DNA of 53,710 nt from an uncultured Atopobium sp. (GTDB lineage: Bacteria > Actinomycetota > Coriobacteriia > Coriobacteriales > Atopobiaceae), in NCBI GenBank assembly GCA_916715765.1, contig CAKAPG010000010.1, forward strand, positions 1-53,710, in the 5' to 3' direction. The notes below the pieces were generated by a model that saw nothing but the letters and a program-made list of their open reading frames with translations, did no database searches and was not told where the DNA came from. The position numbers were made by a program, and so were the translations under genes. Below are positions 44,930 to 53,705 of this stretch, piece after piece. Within the stretch, counting starts at the first letter, position 1. Each line of letters starts with the position of its first letter.

Positions 44930-45190
44930 CAAGCTGTGATGAGGACAGTAGCTGGGTAGCGCAAATCTCAAGCGAGCGGAGTTGGTGGAAGTCCGCATTT
45001 GCGTCCGTGTGAACATCACCTCGGAGCTGCAGTTCAAACGTACAGATTTTTGTACTAGTAGATGCTGCCGGAAATGGTCGCCGTGACAGGCCAGCCGAGT
45101 AAACGGACATATCCGTCGCTGGGTGGTTACAACGAAGTGTATTGTGGCGCTTCGTCCCAGCTGTGAGGGACGGGCGCTTTATTTGTGCCC
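44930..45190 (+). promoter_or_regulatory. T-box riboswitch leader for ileS, isoleucine specifier
   Basis: The leader starts with the typical T-box stem I entry GATGAGGACAGTAGC (44938-44952). The likely specifier is ATC at 45015-45017 (an Ile codon) followed by A. A small stem ACGGA/TCCGT (45103-45116) precedes the antiterminator: GCTGGG (45118-45123), the T-box bulge TGGTTACAA, CGAAGTG/CGCTTCG and CCCAGC (45156-45161). A competing hairpin CGTCCC/GGGACG (45153-45172) uses the same bases, so the two folds exclude each other. Uncharged tRNA-Ile should favour ileS expression. The T tract after the competing hairpin is poor, so transcriptional versus translational control is open. Confidence 0.85.
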
Positions 45191-45206
45191 AGAAAGGTTG
45201 TGCTTG

Positions 45207-48005
45207 ATGGCAAACGAGTACAAAAAGACCACCAACCTGCCAAACACAGGCTTTCCTATGCGCGCATCACTTGCGCAGAACGAGCCTCAGCGTTTGGCTG
45301 ATTGGGACCAAAACAACGTCTATGAGCTCCTGATGAAGAAGAATGAGGGACATGACAAGTTTGTCCTTCATGATGGACCTCCTTATGCAAATGGTCCAAT
45401 TCACCTAGGTCACGCACAGAATAAGATTTCCAAGGACATCATCAACCGCTATAAGGCTATGCAGGGATTCCAGACTCCTTATGTTCCTGGTTGGGACTGC
45501 CATGGTCAGCCAATCGAGCACAAAGTTGAGCAGATGCTTGGCACCGAGAAGTTCAATCAGTTATCTACCGAGAAGATCCGTGAGCTCTGCCGCAAGATGG
45601 CAGTTGAGCAGGTAGATACCCAGCGTCAGGGCTTTAAGCGCCTTGGTGTTTTGGGCGAGTGGGACAACCCTTATCTCACGTACGTCAACGATTACGACGC
45701 AACTGATGTTGAGATCTTCAAGGCAATCTACGACAAGGGCTCTGTGTATAGAGGTACCAAGCCTGTTCATTGGTGTACTCATGACCACACTGCTCTCTCT
45801 GAGGCAGAGATTGAGTATCACGATGTCACCTCTACCGCAATCTTTGTTCGCTTTGAGCTAACTACTGTTCCTGAGGGTCTTGAGGCTTACGCGGGTAAGA
45901 CCTGGGTAGACATCTGGACTACCACTCCATGGACTATGCCTGCTGATGAGGCAGTCATTCTGCATCCAGAGGCTAACTATGTTGCTCTTGAGCTTCCTGA
46001 TGGACACATAGAGATTGTTGCTGAAGCTCTTGCAGAGAAAGCTGCTGCTAAGTTTGGTTATACCGATTGGAAGCTTGCTCAGGACGCAGAAGGTAATACT
46101 TGGAAGAAGACTGGCGTTGAGCTCGCAGGCAATGAGTATAAGCAGCCAATCTTTGGTGACCTTGGTAACACTGGTAGATTTATCTACGCTGAGTACGTTA
46201 CCCTTGACGACGGTACTGGTGTTGTTCACTCCGCACCTGGTCATGGCGTAGACGACTATAACGCTGGTGTTCGCTTTGATATTCCACAGACTATGCCTGT
46301 TGATGATGACGGCCACTTCTTCAAAGGTGACGGTCAGGGCACTGGTGGTCCCTTCTCTGGTATGGAGGTCAATGAGGCTAACCCTGTCATTGTTCAGTGG
46401 CTCAAAGACCGTGGAACGCTCATTCTTTCAGAAGAGATTACCCACAGCTATCCACACTGCTGGCGTTGTAAAGAGCCCGTTATCTTCCGTGCAACAAGCC
46501 AGTGGTTTGTCTCCATGGACAAGACTGGCCTGCGTAAACAGGCAGCAAAGGAGCTTACAAAGGTTAAGTTCTATCCTGCAAACGCGGTAAAGCGTATTGG
46601 TTCTATGGTTGAAGGCCGCCCTGACTGGTGCATTTCCAGGCAGCGTAACTGGGGTGTTCCAATCCCTGCTTTCACCTGCGAGGATTGCGGCGAAACCGTT
46701 ATCAATGACCAGACACTTGACGCTGTCATCAAGCTTTTCCGCGAGAAGGGCTCTGATGCTTGGTTTACCAACGATCCTAAGACCTATTTAGGAGACGCTT
46801 GCGTCTGTCCTAAGTGTGGCGGCCACAATCTCAAGGCAAACAAGGATATTTTGGACGTTTGGTGGGATTCAGGTGTTTCTCACACTGCTGTTTGCAAACA
46901 CCGTCCAAACCTTAAGTTCCCAGCTGATATGTATCTTGAGGGCTCCGACCAGCATCGTGGTTGGTTCATGAGTTCTCTCATGACTTCAGTTGGAGCTTAC
47001 GGAGTTGCTCCTTATAAGTCTGTTGTCTCACAGGGCTTTACGCTTGATGGCCAGGGACGCAAGATGAGTAAGTCTCTGGGCAATGTCATTGATCCAAATG
47101 CCGTTTGTGCTGAACGTGGCGCAGACGTCCTACGCCTTTGGGTTGCTTCTGTTGACACTTCAACTGACGTTCCTTGCGATGACGCCATTCTTTCCCAGGT
47201 AGGCGATGCATACCGTAGGTTCAGAAACACCCTGCGCTTCCTTCTTGGCGAGCTCGAGGGCCAGTTTGATCCTGCTACCGATGCAGTTACTGTAGCGGAT
47301 CTTGAAGAGTATGACCGTCTTGTTCTTGCACGTATGTGCGAGGTTCATGCTGCAGTCACTGAGGCTTACGAGGGATATCGCTTTAATAACGTCTTCCGTA
47401 CCCTTTACGATTACATCATTGAGCTTTCCAACGGTTATTTGAACGCAACTAAGGATCGTATGTACTGCGATGCTGCAGATTCTGCAACACGCAGAAGCGC
47501 TCAGACTGTTTGGGCAGAGATTCTCTCCATGCTTGTTCATGACCTGCAGCCAATTCTGGTTTACACCACCGACGAGGCTATGCAGTTCCTGCCAGAGTCT
47601 ATGCGTGACGGTCAGAAGTACGCAGCCCTTCTCGACTGGTATAAGGCTCCTATGAGCACTGACGAGTACACATCACTGCTTCCTGCATATCAGGTACTGG
47701 TTGATGCTCGCGCCGCCTACACCAAGGCATACGAGACTGCACTTGAGGCAGGTGTGGTAACCGAGAAGACCACCCAGGCTACACGTGCAGAGGTTACCCT
47801 TACCGCTGAGCAGGCTGCATCCATTTCTCATGCTGGCCTTGACTTTGCTGAGGCATTTGTCTGCTCTGAGGTTACCGTCTCCGAAGGTTCTGAGCTGAGC
47901 GTAAGCGTCTATCCTGCAAACGGCGAGCGCTGCGACCGTTGCTGGAACTATCGCGAGCTTGGTGAGGATCACCTTTGCCACCGCTGCCACGACGTTGTTG
48001 CGTAA
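45207..48005 (+). CDS. ileS: isoleucyl-tRNA synthetase
   Basis: 932 residues from the ATG at 45207, with AGAAAGG upstream. A longer in-frame GTG at 45123 falls inside the T-box and is rejected. Class I signatures: HIGH-type GPPYANGPIHLGHAQNKISK near residue 60 and KMSKSLGN near 618. The CP1 editing domain lies between (TTTPWTMPADEAV). The C-terminal zinc ribbon has CDRCWNYR and CHRCH. The T-box upstream senses its own tRNA. lspA begins immediately after the stop (TAAATG). Confidence 0.97.
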   Translation: MANEYKKTTNLPNTGFPMRASLAQNEPQRLADWDQNNVYELLMKKNEGHDKFVLHDGPPYANGPIHLGHAQNKISKDIINRYKAMQGFQTPYVPGWDCHGQPIEHKVEQMLGTEKFNQLSTEKIRELCRKMAVEQVDTQRQGFKRLGVLGEWDNPYLTYVNDYDATDVEIFKAIYDKGSVYRGTKPVHWCTHDHTALSEAEIEYHDVTSTAIFVRFELTTVPEGLEAYAGKTWVDIWTTTPWTMPADEAVILHPEANYVALELPDGHIEIVAEALAEKAAAKFGYTDWKLAQDAEGNTWKKTGVELAGNEYKQPIFGDLGNTGRFIYAEYVTLDDGTGVVHSAPGHGVDDYNAGVRFDIPQTMPVDDDGHFFKGDGQGTGGPFSGMEVNEANPVIVQWLKDRGTLILSEEITHSYPHCWRCKEPVIFRATSQWFVSMDKTGLRKQAAKELTKVKFYPANAVKRIGSMVEGRPDWCISRQRNWGVPIPAFTCEDCGETVINDQTLDAVIKLFREKGSDAWFTNDPKTYLGDACVCPKCGGHNLKANKDILDVWWDSGVSHTAVCKHRPNLKFPADMYLEGSDQHRGWFMSSLMTSVGAYGVAPYKSVVSQGFTLDGQGRKMSKSLGNVIDPNAVCAERGADVLRLWVASVDTSTDVPCDDAILSQVGDAYRRFRNTLRFLLGELEGQFDPATDAVTVADLEEYDRLVLARMCEVHAAVTEAYEGYRFNNVFRTLYDYIIELSNGYLNATKDRMYCDAADSATRRSAQTVWAEILSMLVHDLQPILVYTTDEAMQFLPESMRDGQKYAALLDWYKAPMSTDEYTSLLPAYQVLVDARAAYTKAYETALEAGVVTEKTTQATRAEVTLTAEQAASISHAGLDFAEAFVCSEVTVSEGSELSVSVYPANGERCDRCWNYRELGEDHLCHRCHDVVA

Positions 48006-48521
48006 ATGAACACTGACCAGCAGCAACATACAACGCACACACTAGTTACCCGCCTTGCAGCTCTCTGCGGGGCGGGTGCTGTTGCGTGTGTGCTTGACCA
48101 GGTAACCAAGCTCTGGGTACGAACCTCAATCCCAGAGGGAACCGCAGTACCTTTTATCCCAGGCATTATGGAGCTCTTCCACGTAAGTAACACCGGCGCC
48201 GCATTTTCTGTGGGCTCTGGAAATGCCCTCTTTTTTGTGGCTCTCACTGCCGTGGTTATCGCCGCTCTTGTGGGCTTTGTAGTTCGCGAGAAGAACCTTC
48301 CGCTGCCGCTTATTGCGCTTTTGGGAGGCGTTGCAGGAGGCGGAATTGGTAACGCTATTGACCGTGTTTTGTATGGTCAGGTTACTGATTTCTTTGCTAC
48401 AACGTTTGTTAATTTTGCCGTGTTTAATGTGGCGGATATCTTTGTGACCTGTGGCATCCTTATTGCTTTTGTGTACTGGATAATCTGGGACAAAAAGCAG
48501 CAGGGTAGTGGCAATGAATGA
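48006..48521 (+). CDS. lspA: lipoprotein signal peptidase (signal peptidase II)
   Basis: 171 residues with four membrane helices. The catalytic aspartates are in GNAIDRVLYGQVTDFF and FNVADIFVTCG. The conserved VLDQVTKLWV and NTGAAFSVGSG are also present. It cleaves prolipoproteins after lipidation. It directly follows ileS and overlaps the pseudouridine synthase start. The ileS-lspA-rluD order is common in bacteria. Confidence 0.96.
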   Translation: MNTDQQQHTTHTLVTRLAALCGAGAVACVLDQVTKLWVRTSIPEGTAVPFIPGIMELFHVSNTGAAFSVGSGNALFFVALTAVVIAALVGFVVREKNLPLPLIALLGGVAGGGIGNAIDRVLYGQVTDFFATTFVNFAVFNVADIFVTCGILIAFVYWIIWDKKQQGSGNE

Positions 48522-49524
48522 GCGTATCGTTGACATACTAGTTGGACCAGAAGGGGACGGCGTTAGATTAGATGCGTTCCTTTCTGCCCAAGATACACTT
48601 CCCTCAAGAAGTGCCTGCGCAAAGCTGGTAGAAGAGGGAAGAGTAACTATCAACGCTACGCTGGCTACCTCCAAGTCAGAAAAACTTATGTTGGGCGATA
48701 GGCTCTTAGTGTCTCTTCCAGACGCACAGCCTCAAACGGGACTTTTACGTCCAAACCCAGATATTTCCCTTGATATTCGCTTTGAGGACCAGTACCTCAT
48801 AGTGCTCTCCAAGCAGATTGGCCTTGTTTGCCATCCATCACCTGGCCACGTTGATGACACCCTGGCAAATGCACTGGTGGCGCATTGTGGCTATGAGCAC
48901 TTAGGAATGCTTCAGGGAGAAGAACGTCCTGGTATTGTGCATCGTCTTGATATGGATACGTCTGGTCTTATGCTGGCAGCAAAGTCCGATGAGGCGCAAA
49001 AGGCTCTTCAAGACCTCATTAGGCTGCGCGTGCTTGACCGACGCTACATTGTGCTGGTGCAAGGCTATGTTGCCCACGATTCTGGCACTATTGAAACGGG
49101 CATTGCTCGCTCAACGCGAGACCGTCTCAAAATGACCGTATCAGACGCGCCTGGCGCACGAGAGGCCATTACCACCTTTAGAACGCTTGAGCGCTTTGAA
49201 GCTGGCAGAAAAGGTGAAGGTTACTCGCTTCTTGAGTGCCATCTCTATACAGGTCGTACGCATCAAATTAGAGTTCATATGCGCCACATTGGACACCCAG
49301 TTGTTGGCGATCAGCTTTATGGCAAAAAAGATACAAGCCTTAACCTTGGCCTTACCAGGCAGTTTTTACACTCCTGGCACGTTCAGTTTGAGCACCCTTT
49401 TACGGGCGAGAATATCGTGGTAGCAGACACACTACCAAAAGACCTGCAAGAAGCCCTACTCTCTCAGAGCACTATGTCTATGGGAAGGACTTCTGTAGGA
49501 GATGAGATTTGTCCTCAATTGTAA
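48514..49524 (+). CDS. RluA/RluD-family pseudouridine synthase
   Basis: 336 residues from the ATG at 48514, which has AGGG eight bases upstream; the GTG at 48508 is too close to that site. The N-terminal S4 RNA-binding domain (VRLDAFLSAQDTLPSRSACAK) is followed by the catalytic HRLDMDTSGLMLAAKSDEAQ with the nucleophilic Asp. Later motifs CHLYTGRTHQIRVHMRHIG and HPVVGDQLYG are typical. It isomerises uridines in rRNA, probably 23S rRNA like RluD. It overlaps lspA by a few bases. Confidence 0.93.
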   Translation: MNERIVDILVGPEGDGVRLDAFLSAQDTLPSRSACAKLVEEGRVTINATLATSKSEKLMLGDRLLVSLPDAQPQTGLLRPNPDISLDIRFEDQYLIVLSKQIGLVCHPSPGHVDDTLANALVAHCGYEHLGMLQGEERPGIVHRLDMDTSGLMLAAKSDEAQKALQDLIRLRVLDRRYIVLVQGYVAHDSGTIETGIARSTRDRLKMTVSDAPGAREAITTFRTLERFEAGRKGEGYSLLECHLYTGRTHQIRVHMRHIGHPVVGDQLYGKKDTSLNLGLTRQFLHSWHVQFEHPFTGENIVVADTLPKDLQEALLSQSTMSMGRTSVGDEICPQL

Positions 49525-49529
49525 TATGA

Positions 49530-50351
49530 CTAAAAAGTTTCGCTTCTCATTTCACGTGGTGTAATAGAAAAGTAGTCCTTAAATTTCCTATAAAACTCTG
49601 ATGTTCCACCATAGCCGATCATTGAAGAAATAGTAGAGACAGGCAATTTGGTATGAATTAACAGCGTTTTTGCGCGTTCCATTCTTTGCTCTAAAACAAG
49701 TTCAGAAAAAGTCTTGCCACATTTTTGTCTGAGAAGTTCAGAGAGATAAGTTGGTGTATATGAGTATTTTCCTGAAAGTTTAGCAAGTGTAATACTTTCT
49801 GAATGAGCAGTAATTTCATTAAGGATAAGAGCAACCGTCTCATTAGTGTTACCTGGAGTGAACGTATAGTGAGTATCAGGAGAAAGGCAGGTAATAAGCG
49901 CTATAAGCAAGGAAGTAACAATAGCTTCCCAATTTGGTTTTCTCTCGGAATAGGTAATGATTATTTGAGTATAAAGTGTATAGATTTGTTCAATATCAGC
50001 TGGATGAATATTTTGCGGCAGTGTATTTTTATTTGATATAAGGTTTGTAGTAAAAGTAAAGAAATCTTCTGATGAAGGCATTAGAAAGAAAAGAAAACTT
50101 CCAAAATAGTTTTTACGAGCAAGTATTGAGAGACTCACAATGTCGTCTCCATAAGGTTTTGTAGAAAATTGGCCTAAATTTGCTAAATCAAAAGCAGAAG
50201 TGAGTGTAAAAAATCCTCTGATATGAGGGTTAACAGACTCTTCTGTTTCGTAGTGTGCACTCAAAATGACATTTGAAGCGTCACCTTGAGCAAGAGAATT
50301 CCCATTGGCAAGTATATTTTGAAGTGCTTGAGTTAGTCGCTTTTCGCTCAT
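49530..50351 (-). CDS. AraC-family transcriptional regulator
   Basis: 273 residues from the ATG at 50351, which has GAAAGG upstream; the frame is open to 50444. The C-terminal 100 residues carry the two-helix-turn-helix AraC domain (LAKLSGKYSYTPTYLSELLRQ and LPVSTISSMIGYGGTSEFYRKFKDYF, ending TPREMRSE). The N-terminal half is a sensor domain that I do not recognise. It is divergent from the two ABC transporter genes, separated by about 150 bases, so it probably controls them. The gene is AT-rich compared with the ileS operon. Confidence 0.92.
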   Translation of the reverse strand: MSEKRLTQALQNILANGNSLAQGDASNVILSAHYETEESVNPHIRGFFTLTSAFDLANLGQFSTKPYGDDIVSLSILARKNYFGSFLFFLMPSSEDFFTFTTNLISNKNTLPQNIHPADIEQIYTLYTQIIITYSERKPNWEAIVTSLLIALITCLSPDTHYTFTPGNTNETVALILNEITAHSESITLAKLSGKYSYTPTYLSELLRQKCGKTFSELVLEQRMERAKTLLIHTKLPVSTISSMIGYGGTSEFYRKFKDYFSITPREMRSETF

Positions 50352-50500
50352 AATCAGCCTTTCAACGGTATTTTCCTGCGTCAAATTATAGGGTGATAAC
50401 GCAATTTTATACGAGAAATCCGCTTTTAACCTTAAAGAGTCCATTAAGTGTTTATTTTATAAGTGCAGGTAATTGCTATTTTGTTTTTGGGATGATGAGT

Positions 50501-52084
50501 ATGAATAAACGTCTCTCTCACTTATTTGTTATACGAAAACATATGCTTCTATCTGCCCTTGGTTTGGCAATTGGATATATTGCTGTTGCAATGCTGGGCA
50601 TTTTTACAGGCGATTTAATTAATAGTATGCTTAATGTGCAAGCTGTTGACGGTGTTTGGCAAAAGCTAGGGCTGTTGTTGCTCCTTTCGCTTGTAACGCT
50701 TTGCTTAAGCTTTTTTCTCACTGTTTGGATTCCACAAAAGCTCAATTTAGAAGCTGCGGTTGCTAGTTCTGAGGTAGCGATATCGGAATTCTTAAAGATG
50801 TCTCTTCGTGTTTTTTCAAAAAAGAAAACCGGACACTATCTCAATGTAGTCACTATGGCAGCCTTTGTCTTCAGTGGTGTTCAAATTGCAGTAAGTGTTG
50901 AATTTTTAGGCGGTCTTTTAGCAGTTATTGTTTTGGCAATTGTGGCATTTACGGTAAATCTATGGATTGGTTTGCTTGTCTTGCTATATATCCCTTTTTA
51001 CTTGGTGATTATTGATTATCCGAGCAAGAAAACAAATGAGATTTTGACCGAGTCAATGAAAAAACGAGAAGGCTGGCTGGATATCGGTAGGCGCATAATT
51101 GAGGAAAAGTTCTCGATTAATATGCTACGAGCAGAGAACTATTTTGAAAATGCTTATGAGGCGGCTAATGATGAGTATTTCCTCTATGTAAAAAGAAGTA
51201 GTTTTTTCAGCGCTTTATCAAAGAGCCTTCCATCAGCGCTTTCAAATTTCACGCAAGTCGTAGCCATAATTACAGGTGTTATGCTGCTTTCTATAGGTCA
51301 GATGAGTGTTGGAGAGATTTTAGCCGCCTATCTGATTTTGTCAGTATTGAGCGAACCGCTTGATACGGTTTGTTCTGTTAAAAGCTCATATCTTGCTGCA
51401 AAAGCGGATATTGATGTTTATCTTGAGCACGAGAAAGAATCCCAAGAGCCTTCAGGGTATGAGAAGCTTTGGAATTCTTCACTTAAACCAGCTGTAAAGA
51501 TAGGAGAGGGAACTCTTTTAGCTACTCCAGAAGGTCCAGAGCTTTTCCATACACAGGCTCTCAGCATTCCACAAGGATCTCTCGTGGTGGTAAAAGGTTC
51601 CAATGGCTCAGGTAAGTCTTCTTTCGTGGATCTTTTGGCAGGCTGCTCTAATCCATCACTATTTAGTGGCGATATAGAGCTTTCGGATGATTTTAAAGAC
51701 TGTTCTCGTTTTGCTCGTCCGGTACCTCTTGTAGAAGGAAGCCTTGCTGACAATATGTTTGGAGAAAAGATTGATCGTACGGTTTACAACTTGCTCGATT
51801 TTTCCTCTCTTGAGACGCATGCTTTTGACGGAAAAGAGGAGTCCGTTTCTTTGGGTGAGCGACAAAAAATTGGTCTTTTGAGAGCTCTATCCAGAAAACA
51901 AGGGGCACTTGTTTTGGATGAACCTCTACAAAATTTAGATGCGCCAACAGCTCAGAGGCTTTGTAGATATCTCGCCAACCTCAAAGGTGGGCGGACTGTC
52001 GTGGTGATTATGCACTCCGATGAACTAGATCAAGAAGCAGACGTTCTTCTCGATATCCAAGATGGCCAATTGCATGTGCGTTGA
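50501..52084 (+). CDS. ABC half-transporter (membrane domain plus ATPase), first copy
   Basis: 527 residues from the ATG at 50501; the start is uncertain because in-frame ATGs also lie at 50492 and 50495. Residues 1-300 are a type-IV exporter-like membrane domain with about six helices. Residues about 312-527 are the ATPase, with Walker A KGSNGSGKSSFVDLLAG, signature variant SLGERQKIGLLRALS, Walker B GALVLDEP, D-loop LQNLDAP and switch His in VVIMHSDELD. The Q-loop position reads ARPVPLVEGSL, with Arg where Gln is expected. The DNA from 51434 on is identical to the second copy. The substrate is unknown. Confidence 0.9.
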   Translation: MNKRLSHLFVIRKHMLLSALGLAIGYIAVAMLGIFTGDLINSMLNVQAVDGVWQKLGLLLLLSLVTLCLSFFLTVWIPQKLNLEAAVASSEVAISEFLKMSLRVFSKKKTGHYLNVVTMAAFVFSGVQIAVSVEFLGGLLAVIVLAIVAFTVNLWIGLLVLLYIPFYLVIIDYPSKKTNEILTESMKKREGWLDIGRRIIEEKFSINMLRAENYFENAYEAANDEYFLYVKRSSFFSALSKSLPSALSNFTQVVAIITGVMLLSIGQMSVGEILAAYLILSVLSEPLDTVCSVKSSYLAAKADIDVYLEHEKESQEPSGYEKLWNSSLKPAVKIGEGTLLATPEGPELFHTQALSIPQGSLVVVKGSNGSGKSSFVDLLAGCSNPSLFSGDIELSDDFKDCSRFARPVPLVEGSLADNMFGEKIDRTVYNLLDFSSLETHAFDGKEESVSLGERQKIGLLRALSRKQGALVLDEPLQNLDAPTAQRLCRYLANLKGGRTVVVIMHSDELDQEADVLLDIQDGQLHVR

Positions 52085-52089
52085 TGTGG
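51434..52089 (+). repeat. 656-base exact direct repeat, copy 1 (ATPase cassette)
   Basis: It is identical base for base to 53055-53710 (offset 1621). It starts at AAAGAATCCCAAGAGCC, just after the membrane domain, and runs through the stop codon into TGTGG. The second copy reaches the window edge, so the repeat may continue. Confidence 0.97.
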
Positions 52090-52103
52090 GAGAGGAGACA
52101 ACA

Positions 52104-53705
52104 ATGAATACAAGAACCAAATATAAGTTTAAAGTACCTTTATCTCTTGCCATTACAAAGAAAAATATCTTTTTAATAGTAGGATCAGTATTGTCAACTG
52201 CTTTTTCTGTAGCTACGAGCTTAGCTTTAGGTTCAATAGTGAGCGCCGTTTCTCAAGACTCTTGGATGACTGGTAAAACGATTACTTTTGTGGGGGTACT
52301 ATTTCTTTCTCTCGTATCAGCAGTCCTTGTTCTTACCTTTAAAGGATGGTTTCCTGTGCGTGCGGCGATTATCCAAAGAATGAGTTGTACTATGCAGGTT
52401 ATACAAAGGGTTATTGAGATGCCGCCCCGTGTCTACAAAAAACATGAAAAAGGCTACTACATGAACCTCTTAAGCAGTTCTGCGGCCATGTATGGATCTG
52501 TGTATAGTGCTGTAAACATTACTATTTTGAGTTCTGTTGGATGTATCGTAGTGATTTTATTAGCGCTTCTTATTACCAATTATGTATATTTCATCGTAGT
52601 GCTTACCTATATTCCTATCTTATTTCTTGTGACAAGGGTTCCAGCCAAGCGGATTGCTGATTTACAGCGAAATATTATTCCAGCTCAAGATAGATATTTG
52701 AACGAATCAAAACGCATCGTAGAAAATAAAAGAGCTATTAATATTGCTCGAGCTGACGTCTTTTATAAAGGAAGATATCATGACATCGGTTCAAAGTACT
52801 TGGATTCCATAAAAAGATATCGGTTTAATGAGGGATTGAATGAGAAGATTCCAAGCAGTATGTGCTCTCTACTGCAGATTATTATGCTTGCCCTAACCAT
52901 TGAAATGTATCAGATTCACGCTGCGTCTGTAGGAGATATTTTTATCTCATATCAACTTTGCGCATTGATTCAGAATCCTTTAGCGGAACTTTTTCAGTCA
53001 ATCATGTTTGTAAAAGCAAATAAAGTTCATCTTGAGCGCCTACAAAATACTTTCAAAGAATCCCAAGAGCCTTCAGGGTATGAGAAGCTTTGGAATTCTT
53101 CACTTAAACCAGCTGTAAAGATAGGAGAGGGAACTCTTTTAGCTACTCCAGAAGGTCCAGAGCTTTTCCATACACAGGCTCTCAGCATTCCACAAGGATC
53201 TCTCGTGGTGGTAAAAGGTTCCAATGGCTCAGGTAAGTCTTCTTTCGTGGATCTTTTGGCAGGCTGCTCTAATCCATCACTATTTAGTGGCGATATAGAG
53301 CTTTCGGATGATTTTAAAGACTGTTCTCGTTTTGCTCGTCCGGTACCTCTTGTAGAAGGAAGCCTTGCTGACAATATGTTTGGAGAAAAGATTGATCGTA
53401 CGGTTTACAACTTGCTCGATTTTTCCTCTCTTGAGACGCATGCTTTTGACGGAAAAGAGGAGTCCGTTTCTTTGGGTGAGCGACAAAAAATTGGTCTTTT
53501 GAGAGCTCTATCCAGAAAACAAGGGGCACTTGTTTTGGATGAACCTCTACAAAATTTAGATGCGCCAACAGCTCAGAGGCTTTGTAGATATCTCGCCAAC
53601 CTCAAAGGTGGGCGGACTGTCGTGGTGATTATGCACTCCGATGAACTAGATCAAGAAGCAGACGTTCTTCTCGATATCCAAGATGGCCAATTGCATGTGC
53701 GTTGA
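52104..53705 (+). CDS. ABC half-transporter, second copy with a different membrane domain
   Basis: 533 residues from the ATG at 52104, which has GGGAGAGGAG upstream. The membrane domain (about 1-310, six helices) is only distantly similar to that of the first transporter: for example EKGYYMNLLSSSAAMYGS here against KTGHYLNVVTMAAFVFSG there. From ESQEPSGYEKLWNSSLKPA to the stop the protein is identical to the first copy. The pair could form a heterodimer with two identical ATPases. The gene follows 19 bases after the first. A third gene may follow outside the window, since the repeat reaches the edge. Confidence 0.9.
   Translation: MNTRTKYKFKVPLSLAITKKNIFLIVGSVLSTAFSVATSLALGSIVSAVSQDSWMTGKTITFVGVLFLSLVSAVLVLTFKGWFPVRAAIIQRMSCTMQVIQRVIEMPPRVYKKHEKGYYMNLLSSSAAMYGSVYSAVNITILSSVGCIVVILLALLITNYVYFIVVLTYIPILFLVTRVPAKRIADLQRNIIPAQDRYLNESKRIVENKRAINIARADVFYKGRYHDIGSKYLDSIKRYRFNEGLNEKIPSSMCSLLQIIMLALTIEMYQIHAASVGDIFISYQLCALIQNPLAELFQSIMFVKANKVHLERLQNTFKESQEPSGYEKLWNSSLKPAVKIGEGTLLATPEGPELFHTQALSIPQGSLVVVKGSNGSGKSSFVDLLAGCSNPSLFSGDIELSDDFKDCSRFARPVPLVEGSLADNMFGEKIDRTVYNLLDFSSLETHAFDGKEESVSLGERQKIGLLRALSRKQGALVLDEPLQNLDAPTAQRLCRYLANLKGGRTVVVIMHSDELDQEADVLLDIQDGQLHVR

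Noticed and set aside
51418..51753. Minus-strand frames repeated opposite both ATPase copies
   Set aside because: They repeat only because the underlying DNA repeats; no domain or ribosome site is seen, and the plus-strand ATPase is clearly the real gene.
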